NCBI RefSeq assembly: GCF_030409055.1
Contig: NZ_CP116619.1
Coordinates: forward strand, 963,628 to 1,027,627
From: Trichocoleus desertorum NBK24
GTDB taxonomy: Bacteria > Cyanobacteriota > Cyanobacteriia > FACHB-46
Reading direction: 5' to 3'
Length of the DNA stretch: 64,000 bases
Position 1 is the first letter of the stretch. The number at the start of each line of letters is the position of its first letter. The position numbers were made by a program, and so were the translations under genes. Positions 6,468 through 16,130 of the stretch are shown here, in pieces. A model generated the notes under the pieces. The model ran no database searches and had not been told where the DNA came from. It saw only the letters and a program-made list of their open reading frames with translations.

Positions 6468-9221
6468 ATGACTGCCGATCGCCTGTTAGAAGCTGAGACT
6501 CGACGACAAATCATTGATCAACAGTTGGTTAAAGCTGGGTGGAGTGCTCAGCAGCGTAATCTGCTAGATGAATTTCTCCTTGAAAATCCCGAGGGATTAC
6601 CGGAAGCATCTAGAAACCATCAGATAGGACGAGAATTTGCCGACTATGTTCTGCTAGGTCGGGACGGAAAACCACTGGCAATCGTTGAAGCAAAACGAAC
6701 TTGTAGAGATGCCTTAGCTGGAAAACGGCAAGCTTCTGATTACGCTGATCGCATTCGCATCTCTCATAACTTTGAACCATTTATTTTTCTATCTAATGGG
6801 GAAAAGATATATTTCTGGGATCGAAAACAATATCCAGTACGAGAGGTTAGCGGCTTCTATACAGAAGATGACTTAGCACGTCTTACCTTTCAACGCCAAT
6901 ACCGAGAAGAGTTACGGCTGTTCTATGCTGACCGAAGAATCGCTGGTCGCCCCTATCAGGTCGAAGCAATCAAGCGGGTTGCCGAGGCACTAGAGCAGGG
7001 GCAACGGAAATTTTTACTTGTAATGGCAACGGGAACGGGCAAAACTCGCACCGTGATTGCTCTGATCGATTTACTTATGCGAGCGAAGTGGGTACAGCGA
7101 GTTTTGTTTCTTGCAGATCGACGAGAGCTAGTGCGTCAAACATTAGGGAACTTCAAAGAACACCTTCCCGACGAAACTAGAGCACGAATTGAAGGACAGG
7201 AGGTAGACAGCACAGCCAGAATCCATGTAGCAACCTACCCCAGCATGACGCAGGTCTACCAACAACTATCACCTGGGTACTATGACCTCATTATTGCTGA
7301 TGAAAGTCATCGTTCGATCTACAACCGATATGGGGCAGTGTTCCAACATTTTGATGCCCTACAGCTTGGGCTAACTGCAACCCCAACGGACTACATTGAT
7401 CACAACACTTTTGAGCTTTTTGAGTGCCCAGACGGGCTGCCAACGTTTTACTATCCTTATGAAACGGCAGTTGATGAGGACTATCTAGTCAACTACCGAG
7501 TATTAGAGTCACAAACAACCTTTCAACTACAGGGCATCAAGGCAGGGCAATTACCTCCAAAACTTCAGAAAGAATTAGAAGCTCAAGGAATTGACTTGGG
7601 TGAACTTAATTTTGAGGGTAGTGATCTGGAGCGACGGGTCACGAATTCAGGTACAAACGATGCCTTAGTTCAAGAATTCCTAGCAAAGTGCCGTAAGGAT
7701 GCAACTGGGACACAGCCAGCCAAGACAATTATTTTTGCTATGAGTCATCGTCATGCTGTTGAAATTTGGAAAAGCTTCAATCGGCTCCGCCCAGATTGGC
7801 AGAAAAAAGGACTGGCAGAAGTAATTGATAGCCAGATGGAACGGGCAGATCGAACTTTGGATGATTTTAAGCGTAAGGAAATGCCACGAGTGGCAATTTC
7901 TGTGGATATGTTGGACACGGGAGTTGACGTGCCAGCAATTCAAAATTTGGTATTTGCTAAGCCTGTATTTAGCCAGGTGAAGTTTTGGCAAATGATTGGT
8001 CGAGGAACTCGCCTATGGACTGACCCACAAACAGGAGAGAAGAAGGCAGATTTTTTGATTATTGACTTTTGGAATAATTTTGCCTACTTCAATATGAATC
8101 CTGAAGGCGAAGTTGCTAAGCCAACGGAGCCGTTACCTGTAAGACTATTCCGTTTGCGTCTAGAGAAGCTTGCCTTACTGAGAAGTCAAGGAGAGGCAGG
8201 GGCGATCGCCACAACACTCACCCAACTTCAGCGAATGCTGGCGCAGATACCTCCTGACAATATCAATGTTCGTCCTCATTTAGATGAACTAGCAGAGCTA
8301 GCCAAACCTGAAGCTTGGAAAAATTTAGATGCATCTAGAGTTGAATATCTCAGTACAGGAATTGCTCCTCTGCTGAGGCTTCTACCTGACATAAGCCTGC
8401 CAGTAATGACTTTTGAGATTAAAACCGAGCGGTTAGCGATCGCCTACCTTACAGCCACGCCCAATCAAATCGAGCAACAGCGAGAAGCAATCATCACAGA
8501 CTTGAAACTTTTGCCTTTAACTTTGCGCGAGGTTCAAGCACAGCAGGAAAAGCTCGTCTGGATGATGAGTGCAAATTTCTGGGATCACCTCATCTATGAT
8601 TTCATACAGGATTTGCAGGCGACATTTGCACCTTTGATGCGCTTCCGGCAACGCCCTCGTCGCGATTTGATTGAGCTAAACTTGCCGGACCAAATTGCTA
8701 GCCGACGCTGGATTATCTATGGACCTAGTGGAGAAGGAGCATTTGCAGAAAGCTACCAGGAGAAGGTTGAAGCCTACGTAAAGAATCTTGCAGAGCAGCA
8801 TCCAGCGATGTTGAAGCTAAGGCGAGGCGAGGAACTGAGCGCAGCAGAGGTTGAAGTGCTTGCCCAGGGGTTGAATCAGGCTGATCTTTTTATTACGGAG
8901 GATGGGCTGCGGCAGGTGTATGACCGTCCCGATGCCTCACTTACAGATTTCCTACGGCACATTCTAGGATTGTCCCAAATGACTAACCGCGAAGAGGACA
9001 TATCTGTCGCTTTTGAAGAGTTCATAGCTGCCCATCCGACCTTTTCAGCGAAACAAATTTACTTCTTGAGAACAATCCGATCTGCTGTGCTGAGGCGAGC
9101 AAGGCTAACGGTTCAGGACCTAGAGAAGCCACCGTTTAGCCGGGTGGGAGTAGTACATCAGTTATTTGAAGCAGCGGAATTGGAAGAGATTCTTGATTTT
9201 GCCAATGAGTTTGTTGCATAG
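6468..9221 (+). CDS. hsdR: Type I restriction endonuclease subunit R (HsdR)
   Basis: A 917-aa motor and nuclease subunit of a type I restriction-modification complex. The N-terminal PD-(D/E)xK nuclease is visible as D59 (FADYVLLGRDGKPL) and E74-x-K76 (IVEAKR). The SF2 translocase follows: Walker A ATGTGKT at 187-193, DESH at 278-281, LTATP at 302-306 and motif VI QMIGRGTRL. The C-terminal third matches the EcoEI-type R C-terminal region. All key residues are present, so the subunit itself looks functional. It is the first gene of an operon continuing into hsdM, hsdS, an ATPase gene and an HNH gene. Because hsdM is interrupted, the restriction complex is probably inactive now, since HsdR needs the M2S core to bind DNA. 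Confidence 0.93.
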   Translation: MTADRLLEAETRRQIIDQQLVKAGWSAQQRNLLDEFLLENPEGLPEASRNHQIGREFADYVLLGRDGKPLAIVEAKRTCRDALAGKRQASDYADRIRISHNFEPFIFLSNGEKIYFWDRKQYPVREVSGFYTEDDLARLTFQRQYREELRLFYADRRIAGRPYQVEAIKRVAEALEQGQRKFLLVMATGTGKTRTVIALIDLLMRAKWVQRVLFLADRRELVRQTLGNFKEHLPDETRARIEGQEVDSTARIHVATYPSMTQVYQQLSPGYYDLIIADESHRSIYNRYGAVFQHFDALQLGLTATPTDYIDHNTFELFECPDGLPTFYYPYETAVDEDYLVNYRVLESQTTFQLQGIKAGQLPPKLQKELEAQGIDLGELNFEGSDLERRVTNSGTNDALVQEFLAKCRKDATGTQPAKTIIFAMSHRHAVEIWKSFNRLRPDWQKKGLAEVIDSQMERADRTLDDFKRKEMPRVAISVDMLDTGVDVPAIQNLVFAKPVFSQVKFWQMIGRGTRLWTDPQTGEKKADFLIIDFWNNFAYFNMNPEGEVAKPTEPLPVRLFRLRLEKLALLRSQGEAGAIATTLTQLQRMLAQIPPDNINVRPHLDELAELAKPEAWKNLDASRVEYLSTGIAPLLRLLPDISLPVMTFEIKTERLAIAYLTATPNQIEQQREAIITDLKLLPLTLREVQAQQEKLVWMMSANFWDHLIYDFIQDLQATFAPLMRFRQRPRRDLIELNLPDQIASRRWIIYGPSGEGAFAESYQEKVEAYVKNLAEQHPAMLKLRRGEELSAAEVEVLAQGLNQADLFITEDGLRQVYDRPDASLTDFLRHILGLSQMTNREEDISVAFEEFIAAHPTFSAKQIYFLRTIRSAVLRRARLTVQDLEKPPFSRVGVVHQLFEAAELEEILDFANEFVA

Positions 9222-10178
9222 GAATGTTAAGCTGTGTAACTTAAATGGCGACTTGGCAGTACCCTATTAAGGTTAGTCGCTGATTTGAGTAGGGTTTTGT
9301 GCTTTCACCACAGCTAAAACGCCAGATTCAACAACTATGGGATTATTTTTGGTCCGGTGGGATTGCTAACCCGCTAGCCGCGATCGAACAAATTACCTAT
9401 CTGGTGTTTATAAAACGGCTGGAAGATTTGAATCCCAAAGGCATTGATATTCCTGATGATTGCCGATGGAGCAATTTTAAGCACTTGTCAGGGGATGCCT
9501 TACTGAAGCGTGTTCGAGGAGAGGTATTTGACTGGCTGCGAACGCTAGATACGGATGAAGAAGATCTAGCAGGAGAGTCACAGACACAAGACTCTGAGGC
9601 AGACAGTTCTACAGACGATGTAGAAGGAAGTCTTGACAGGCAGGGGCAAACGCCTGAGTCAGAGAACCTCGATGGCGGCGAAGAGGAAGAACTCAATGAG
9701 AAGCGTCAGGGGCGCATGAGCGATGCAGTCTTCCTAATTCCCAACGCGACTCTGTTGCAACGGGCAATCACCACCGTTGATAAACTGTTCATCCCCTCTC
9801 GCAACCAAGACACCTTGGGCGACATTTACGAACACTTATTGAGTGAAATTGCTGAGGCTGGGAAAAATGGGCAGTTTCGCACTCCTCGTCACATTATTCG
9901 GCTGATGTGTGATCTGGTGAATCCACAATGGAATGATCGGATTTGTGATCCTGCGTGTGGCACGGCTGGTTTTTTAGTGAATGCCTACCAGCACATTCTC
10001 AAAACGCACACTGATCCAGCAAATTTGGTATTTGAAGGGGACGGCACTCCTATGAACACGTTGGAAGGCAAACCTTTCAACATGGTGGGTGAACATCTTG
10101 CCCCTGAACAAGATAAATATCTTAGAGAAAATGCGCTCTACGGCTACGATTTTGACAAAACGATGGTTCGCTTGGGCT

Positions 10179-11415
10179 CAGTAGATCGCAAATTCATTCC
10201 AGAGCGGGTAAGTAGATGGCTGTGATGACTGGAAAATGCCGCTCCACTGCCTGGGACAGGAATTCCAGCATTGTCTTGAGGGCAAACAGTTCTCGGTAAA
10301 CCACTCGCCCTCCTCGTTGTGTCCAACTGATAAAGAACCACAGCAAATACACCCAAAGATTGACTAGGACAAACGCTAGAGCGACAAACAGAAAGCGGGT
10401 TACAGGATTTTTACTCGTGGTGCGGATGCGACACTGGTTCTTGATCCTGTAACTGGTTTCAATGCCAAAACGGTCTCTGTAATGCCGATGGGTCTGGTGC
10501 AGGGCAACCTTCACCCGATGCAGCACATAGACAGTGTATTGAATCCCATGCTTGCCCTTGAGCCCTTTGTAATAGTTACAAATGACCCGCATCTGACAGC
10601 TGACCGAACCATACTGGGGACTGTTGAGGGTGTAGGGTGTCTGGTAGCTGCGCCGTCCCCTTAGCAGTTGACGGGTTCCTCCAGTTTTGCCCCGAATCAC
10701 CGCAGGCATCAGGAAGGGAATCTGCAATGCCTTCAGCCAACGGATGACAGGGACACTATAGAACCCTCGATCCAAGTAAAGCCGTTTGACTCGGACTCGC
10801 AGCGGACTCAACCTTGCGAGCAAATAAGTCAGGGTCGCCACTAAGGTTTCTTGACGATGCACTGCATGAATCCCTAGGGTCACACGTTTGTGACGACAGA
10901 CAACATAGACTGTGGCATAGGCGAAGAATGAGGTAGTTCCAGCTTTAGCTTGAGAGCGGTAGATGTAGGGAGCCTCCACCTCACTTGGGTTGCCGTAGTA
11001 GGGAATTAAGTGTAAATCGATGGCAATGCGATGCTGCCTTCTGCAAATCTTGGGTGGAATTCGGCTTTGCAGAGCCGCATTGAGTTGGCTCTCCAGTGTG
11101 GCCATCTCATCCAACTTATCCAAGTGATAGCGGATACCATTACCACTGGGTGTACCTTGCAAGCGTTGAGCCGTGTGTTCGATGCTATCGCCTCGGCTGG
11201 CAGCCCGCAGCAGGATCTCGAATAGGTCTTGGGGGGTGTATCCGCCTTTCATGTTCAGTGGAACAGACTCGAGTAGACAATCAAGGGCAGCTTCCAGTGT
11301 CCCTTCATCGGTCAGAGCGGGAGCAGGAGATAATGAAGATGGGTAGGTCGTCATGGCTTGATCTAATGCTTTTAGCCTGACCCTACCCCTTTCCTAGAGA
11401 ATTTGCGATCTACTG
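10179..11415 (-). mobile_element. ISH3-like insertion sequence, copy 1 (in hsdM)
   Basis: 1237 bp bounded by perfect 17-bp inverted repeats CAGTAGATCGCAAATTC and GAATTTGCGATCTACTG, flanked by duplication GGGCT (10174-10178 and 11416-11420). It carries one transposase gene on the minus strand. Length, inverted-repeat size and 5-bp duplication fit the ISH3 family. It has the same length as copies at 52118 and 53499 and an identical protein to the 52118 copy. Confidence 0.93.
10194..11354 (-). CDS. ISH3-like transposase, copy 1
   Basis: A 386-aa DDE transposase. The likely triad is D113 (AIDLHLIPYYG), D195 (LYLDRGFYS) and E299 (DRFGIETSYRIKNQ), the last in the Y-x2-R-type signature of IS4-superfamily enzymes. 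Hydrophobic segments near residues 325-350 (FVLVNLWVYLLWFFISW) are usual in this group. The gene occupies almost the whole IS. It is identical in protein to the copy at 52179. At the DNA level its 3' end agrees better with the copy at 53560 in several silent positions, suggesting a mosaic history. Confidence 0.9.
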   Translation of the reverse strand: MTTYPSSLSPAPALTDEGTLEAALDCLLESVPLNMKGGYTPQDLFEILLRAASRGDSIEHTAQRLQGTPSGNGIRYHLDKLDEMATLESQLNAALQSRIPPKICRRQHRIAIDLHLIPYYGNPSEVEAPYIYRSQAKAGTTSFFAYATVYVVCRHKRVTLGIHAVHRQETLVATLTYLLARLSPLRVRVKRLYLDRGFYSVPVIRWLKALQIPFLMPAVIRGKTGGTRQLLRGRRSYQTPYTLNSPQYGSVSCQMRVICNYYKGLKGKHGIQYTVYVLHRVKVALHQTHRHYRDRFGIETSYRIKNQCRIRTTSKNPVTRFLFVALAFVLVNLWVYLLWFFISWTQRGGRVVYRELFALKTMLEFLSQAVERHFPVITAIYLPALE

Positions 11416-12498
11416 GGGCTGGATGAACCTGATTCAGCACGGGATTGAAAAACCAAAGGTAAATTATGCGAACACGCTCGGCAGCGTATTCAATCAGAAG
11501 ATTCAATCGGGTGAGGTAGGCGATTTCACGGTAATTCTGGCAAACCCACCATTTACAGGAAGTTTGGATAAGGACGACATTGGCGAAACACTCAAAGGTC
11601 TGAAAACCAACAAGACTGAACTGCTGTTTGTGGAGCTGATCTTACAGCTTCTCGCAATAGGTGGCAGGGCAGCTGTAATTGTGCCAGAAGGCGTGCTATT
11701 CGGTTCCACGAAGGCACACAAAATTCTTAGAGAGAAGTTAGTTGCCGAAAACACGCTACGTGGAGTAATTTCGTTGCCAGGTGGAGTGTTTCAACCTTAC
11801 ACCGGAGTTAAAACGTCAATTTTGCTGTTTAACAAGGGTGGCAAAACCGATGAGATTTGGTTCTACAACGTGAAAAATGATGGGGAAACACTGGATGCCA
11901 AGCGCAACCCAAGACCTCGAGAAAATGACTTGTGGGATCTGAAACTGAAATATCGGTTGCAATTTGAAGAATCCGCCCCAGCATTTGTAGATGGCGATAC
12001 CTGGAAGCAATGGCAAACAATGGAGCCAAACAGGCGATCGTTTTACTATGCTAGACCAATCATTGAAGCCGAGTTTTTGCGTGTTGATGAACCTGAAGAT
12101 CGCGAGATTAGAGATAAGGAAAAACGAGTTATAGCCTTATTTTCTATTTGGTGGAAACTACTTCGAGAAGTTCAGAGACAGAACCCCATCAAATCCGCAA
12201 AGCTAAGATCCTGGCTTTTTCAGTTTAGCTATCATCTTCTCTCTGTAATTACTACTTTTCCGGTTGATATCTTTCAAAATCTAGAAACCGAAGAATTATC
12301 CCAACCTAAAGATTGGCTGGCTTCTCTAGACAACCTTCTGGCTAAGGATTATAATTTTTCCGCCGATCAATATAGACCACAAATATTTCAATCTGAGAAA
12401 TACGATCATCCGGTTAAAATTATTAATGAATTAAAAAACATTGAAGAACAGATTCAAACAAAGCTAAATTCTTTACTGGAATTGTTAGAGGGTAAAGA

Positions 12499-14154
12499 AT
12501 GAATGCTGCTAACCCTCCTAGTATTTGGCAATCTTTTCAAATTGAAAATCTTTGTGAATCTGTAAAAACTATAAACCCAAGATCAAAAGGCAAAGGCTTC
12601 TTTAAGTATGTAGATATCTCAGCGATTGACAATAAAAATAAAGTTATAGTTGCCGCAAGAGAAATACAAAATCATGAAGCTCCTAGCTGGGCACGTCAAG
12701 TCGTTAAAACTAATGACGTTTTAGTTTCAACAGTTAGACCAGGCTTAAATGCTGTTGCTATTGTTCCAGAAGAGTTAGATGAACAGATTTGTTCCACTGC
12801 ATTTTGCGTTCTAAGAGCAAAGCCTGAACTTTTAGATCCAAAATTTTTGTTTTTTTGGGTACAGCATCCTAACTTCATCGATATGTTGATTCGGATGCAA
12901 AGAGGAATTAGTTACCCTGCATTAAGAGACAGAGATGTTAGGGAACTGAGCATTTTTCTTCCCACGCTATCAGAACAGAAGCAAATTGCCGCAATCTTAC
13001 AGGAAGCGAATGAACTTCTTAATTTACGGCAACAAGCAAATGAGAAAGCAAAGCAATTTTTGCCTTCCCTTTTTCAAGAAACATTTGGAGATTTAAGAGC
13101 CTCATCTAGTGAATGGGAAATAGTTTCAGTTGAGAAGGCTGGAAAAGTTCAGCTAGGGAGGCAACGAGCACCAAAATATCAGACGGGTAGATATACACAT
13201 CCATATCTTCGTGTTGCAAATGTCTTTGAAGATCGAATTGACATTTCTGATGTATTGTCAATGGACTTTAATGAAAGAGAATTCCCAAAATATAAACTTG
13301 AATATGGGGACATTCTTTTGAATGAAGGACAAGTTACAGAGCTAGTAGGTCGTCCAGCAATATGGCGAAATGAAATACAAAATTGCTGCTTTCAAAATAC
13401 ATTAATTAGATTTCGTGTTGATGAAAGCAGAGTAGTTCCTGAATTTGCTTTAGCTGTTTTTTTGTATTACTTCAGAACTGGGGAATTCGCTAGACTTAGT
13501 TCAAAAACCTCAACCGTAGCCCATTTAAGTGCTAGTAGATTTGCTAAAATGCCTTTTCCTTTACCCCCACTCGCACTTCAACAAGCGTTTGCTGAGAAGG
13601 TAGCGGAGGCAAACCAACTTGAGAAGGAGCAGACTGAGAGTTCTCAGAAGTTTGAAGCCTTATTCCAATCCTTACTTACTCAAGCTTTTACAGGTGAACT
13701 GACTGCAACGTGGCGAGAACAACATCAGGCAGAACTTGTAGGAGCAGCAGAGGGCGATCGTCTGCTTCAGATTCCCCGATCTGTGAAGGTGGAGGAACTG
13801 GTTAGCGAGGAAGCGATCGAAGTTCAGATTTCAGAACTTCACCGCGATCGTACTGAATTACTAAACAATCTAAGCCAAGAACAGCGTAGATTCTATGAAT
13901 TGATAATCCAGGAATCTGCCTACTTCACCCCCGAAGGTTTAGAAGAAAAATACAATCTTCCTCGCAACCAAATTCAGGGTAGTTTAAAGCTATTTGCTGA
14001 CAGTGGACTCATCCTTTCCCTTGGCCTTCCCACTGGTACCACAAAAGGCTTAGGCTATGAACTGGTATATCGCAACCTCAAGCCAGACGACGATACCCGA
14101 TTAAGCGATGGGATCTTGAGGAACGATCAGGAGCTAGAGAAGGAACGAGTGTGA
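12499..14154 (+). CDS. hsdS: Type I restriction specificity subunit HsdS
   Basis: A 551-aa protein with two target-recognition domains. The first (about 5-190) ends in the conserved helix region LPTLSEQKQIAAILQEAN. The second (about 205-400) ends in FPLPPLALQQAFAEKVAEANQLEKEQ, followed by the family block FEALFQSLLTQAFTGELTATWR. Each domain reads half of a bipartite DNA site. The last 120 or so residues are an extra C-terminal part (LLNNLSQEQRRFYELIIQE, then a winged-helix-like EGLEEKYNLPRNQIQGSLK) that ordinary HsdS lacks. It overlaps hsdM by 4 bp and the next ATPase gene by 4 bp, so the five genes are tightly coupled. Confidence 0.93.
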   Translation: MNAANPPSIWQSFQIENLCESVKTINPRSKGKGFFKYVDISAIDNKNKVIVAAREIQNHEAPSWARQVVKTNDVLVSTVRPGLNAVAIVPEELDEQICSTAFCVLRAKPELLDPKFLFFWVQHPNFIDMLIRMQRGISYPALRDRDVRELSIFLPTLSEQKQIAAILQEANELLNLRQQANEKAKQFLPSLFQETFGDLRASSSEWEIVSVEKAGKVQLGRQRAPKYQTGRYTHPYLRVANVFEDRIDISDVLSMDFNEREFPKYKLEYGDILLNEGQVTELVGRPAIWRNEIQNCCFQNTLIRFRVDESRVVPEFALAVFLYYFRTGEFARLSSKTSTVAHLSASRFAKMPFPLPPLALQQAFAEKVAEANQLEKEQTESSQKFEALFQSLLTQAFTGELTATWREQHQAELVGAAEGDRLLQIPRSVKVEELVSEEAIEVQISELHRDRTELLNNLSQEQRRFYELIIQESAYFTPEGLEEKYNLPRNQIQGSLKLFADSGLILSLGLPTGTTKGLGYELVYRNLKPDDDTRLSDGILRNDQELEKERV

Positions 14155-16130
14155 GGCTACGCTATCTACACATTTGGAGCAAACCACCCTTACAAAATCT
14201 TGCTACAACCTTTAACCAGGAAACAATTCTGGGACGCAAATGCGCGATTCGGTTTGTAGTGGGGGTTAACGGCAGCGGCAAAACCCAACTTCTACAAGCT
14301 CTCTGTGATTTGTTTCTCAACCTGGAAAATAGCCAACTACCGCCTTTCAAGGTTGTACTCGCCTATGATTTGGAGCAAATCGGTGAAGAGGACCGCCCTA
14401 CCACGGTTTACCTTCGCTCCTTACCCGATACCACTCCTGCTCAAGCTATTTTTGCTGTTTTCGCGAATCCCCTCCCCGACACTACTGATTGGGAGAACCT
14501 GGAAACAATCCCGACTGAAAACCTTGCTACCGAGGTTGGCGAAATTTCAGTTCTGTACCGAGGCAATCAACTGCCTGGAGGAACTACTTTGCGCTCCTAT
14601 CTACCAAAAGTACTGCTGGCTTACACATCGGGAGCTACTAGTGCTTGGACAGCCCTGTTTCAAGATCGCCGACCTGACCGCGAGAATTTACCTGATGCTG
14701 TATTTGAAGAAATTGACCTCGAAGAAGAACGCCCTGCTGGCTGGGATTTAATTCAAGAGGCTCCCTATCGAGAACGAACAGAGTTAGAGCCACTAACTGA
14801 GCTAGAACAAACCCAGGACGGAGCACAGATCCGTAGTCTTAGCTATTACGTCTCTCCCGAGGTACTTAAGCTTGCCTTATTTGCAGTTGCCCTGCATCAA
14901 GCGCGAGTAGATTTTCTCCAAATGCCTACAGAACAGGCGGAGCAGGCATACCGCGATCGCATTAACCAATCAGTTCAAGACGACCAGCCCATGCGTGGGC
15001 GGCGAGGGTTATTCAACAAGATTGATTGGTTATGGCTTGTAACGGTTGACTTACACATCATTCTTCAGCCCAATCGCTTCAATCAGTCCCGCGAATTGGA
15101 GAGGTTATACGCAAGCGCTACCAGCGTTATCCGTGACCCCGGTCCGAGAGAAATACCACTCCCCACAAGTGGACGACATGTCATCTTCGACCTACGTCGT
15201 TCTTTGCCAGAGCAATCTGATGTAGACACAAGCACTTGTACTGCTCTGATCCGCGCTATCTGCAACCAGTTGGAGGGTAATATGGCACAAATTACGCCTT
15301 TCGACATCTTTAAACAATTGTTTAGTTGGTACGAGGCAGGATGGTTAAAAGGCCTGACCATGACCCTTCGTAAGCGCAACGCTGATGATTTGTTGCTTTA
15401 TGACTGGCTTAGCGATGGCGAACGGGAATTTCTTGGACGTATGGCATTGTTTCAAATTCTACAGGGACAAAACGATGCCCTCATGATTCTGGATGAACCC
15501 GAAACCCACTTCAACGATGTTTGGAAGCGTGAGATTGTCGATGTCATTGACACTAGCCTACGTGATAATTCAACTGAAGTCCTAATTTCCACGCACTCCA
15601 GCATCTCCCTCACTGACGTATTTGATACTGAGGTTACTCTGCTTTACAAAAACATCAACGATGGTTCAATTGCTATTATTGAGACACCTATTCCAACCTT
15701 TGGTGCTTCGCCTAACGAGGTTATGACTGACATCTTTGGTGCAGCAGAGAGTGTAGGACAGCGAGCAACAGAGTTTCTTGACTTGGTGTTGATGTTGGCT
15801 GCTCATCCTGCTCAAGTAGAAACTATCTGGGCAATGAATGGAGATCGCTCTGCCGTTCTGAGTTCTCCTGAGTTTCAGCAACTCAAAGCGTTTATTCGGG
15901 AATTACCTCACCAATATGGTGACGAGAACGAAGAGCAATTTGATAATCACCTACTTAACATCCTCGCATCCATCCGAGGCTCCACTCAAGCTGAGCTTGA
16001 TGAAGAAGTTACTGTGAGTAAGGCACTCCAATTTCTTCAAGAGAAGGTAGGACCTGGTTTTTATGAACTTGAATTCCGCCGCCGGTTAAGATTACTCCGC
16101 CAACAAAACTCCAATGCTTCATCAGATTAA
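14151..16130 (+). CDS. Restriction-associated AAA family ATPase
   Basis: A 659-aa ABC/SMC-like ATPase with a GTG start overlapping the hsdS stop. Walker A GVNGSGKT lies at 38-45. Late in the protein come an ABC-like signature LSDGEREFLGRM, Walker B LMILDEPETHFND and an H-loop ISTHSS. The long, poorly conserved middle probably forms the dimer arms. Such ATPases are recognised beside type I restriction genes and resemble the ATPase half of Septu-like and OLD-like defence pairs. The next gene, an HNH protein, overlaps it by 17 bp and is its likely partner. It is inferred to be a phage-sensing ATPase that controls the HNH nuclease; this pair is intact although hsdM is not. Confidence 0.82.
   Translation: MRLRYLHIWSKPPLQNLATTFNQETILGRKCAIRFVVGVNGSGKTQLLQALCDLFLNLENSQLPPFKVVLAYDLEQIGEEDRPTTVYLRSLPDTTPAQAIFAVFANPLPDTTDWENLETIPTENLATEVGEISVLYRGNQLPGGTTLRSYLPKVLLAYTSGATSAWTALFQDRRPDRENLPDAVFEEIDLEEERPAGWDLIQEAPYRERTELEPLTELEQTQDGAQIRSLSYYVSPEVLKLALFAVALHQARVDFLQMPTEQAEQAYRDRINQSVQDDQPMRGRRGLFNKIDWLWLVTVDLHIILQPNRFNQSRELERLYASATSVIRDPGPREIPLPTSGRHVIFDLRRSLPEQSDVDTSTCTALIRAICNQLEGNMAQITPFDIFKQLFSWYEAGWLKGLTMTLRKRNADDLLLYDWLSDGEREFLGRMALFQILQGQNDALMILDEPETHFNDVWKREIVDVIDTSLRDNSTEVLISTHSSISLTDVFDTEVTLLYKNINDGSIAIIETPIPTFGASPNEVMTDIFGAAESVGQRATEFLDLVLMLAAHPAQVETIWAMNGDRSAVLSSPEFQQLKAFIRELPHQYGDENEEQFDNHLLNILASIRGSTQAELDEEVTVSKALQFLQEKVGPGFYELEFRRRLRLLRQQNSNASSD

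Larger units (their letters stand above)
9299..12502 (+). pseudogene. hsdM: Type I DNA methyltransferase HsdM, split by an ISH3-like insertion
   Basis: The N-terminal part (9299-10178, GTG start) has the helical HsdM_N domain, an acidic linker around residues 80-130, and the SAM-binding motif DPACGTAGF. The C-terminal part (11421-12502) has the catalytic NPPF motif (ILANPPFTGS). Between them lies an IS of 1237 bp with 5-bp duplication GGGCT. Removing the IS and one GGGCT restores the frame exactly, giving KTMVRLGWMNLIQHG across the junction. The intact enzyme would methylate adenine in the HsdS-defined sequence. The interrupted halves each lack one of the two motifs needed for catalysis. The stop overlaps the hsdS start (ATGA). 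Confidence 0.93.
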
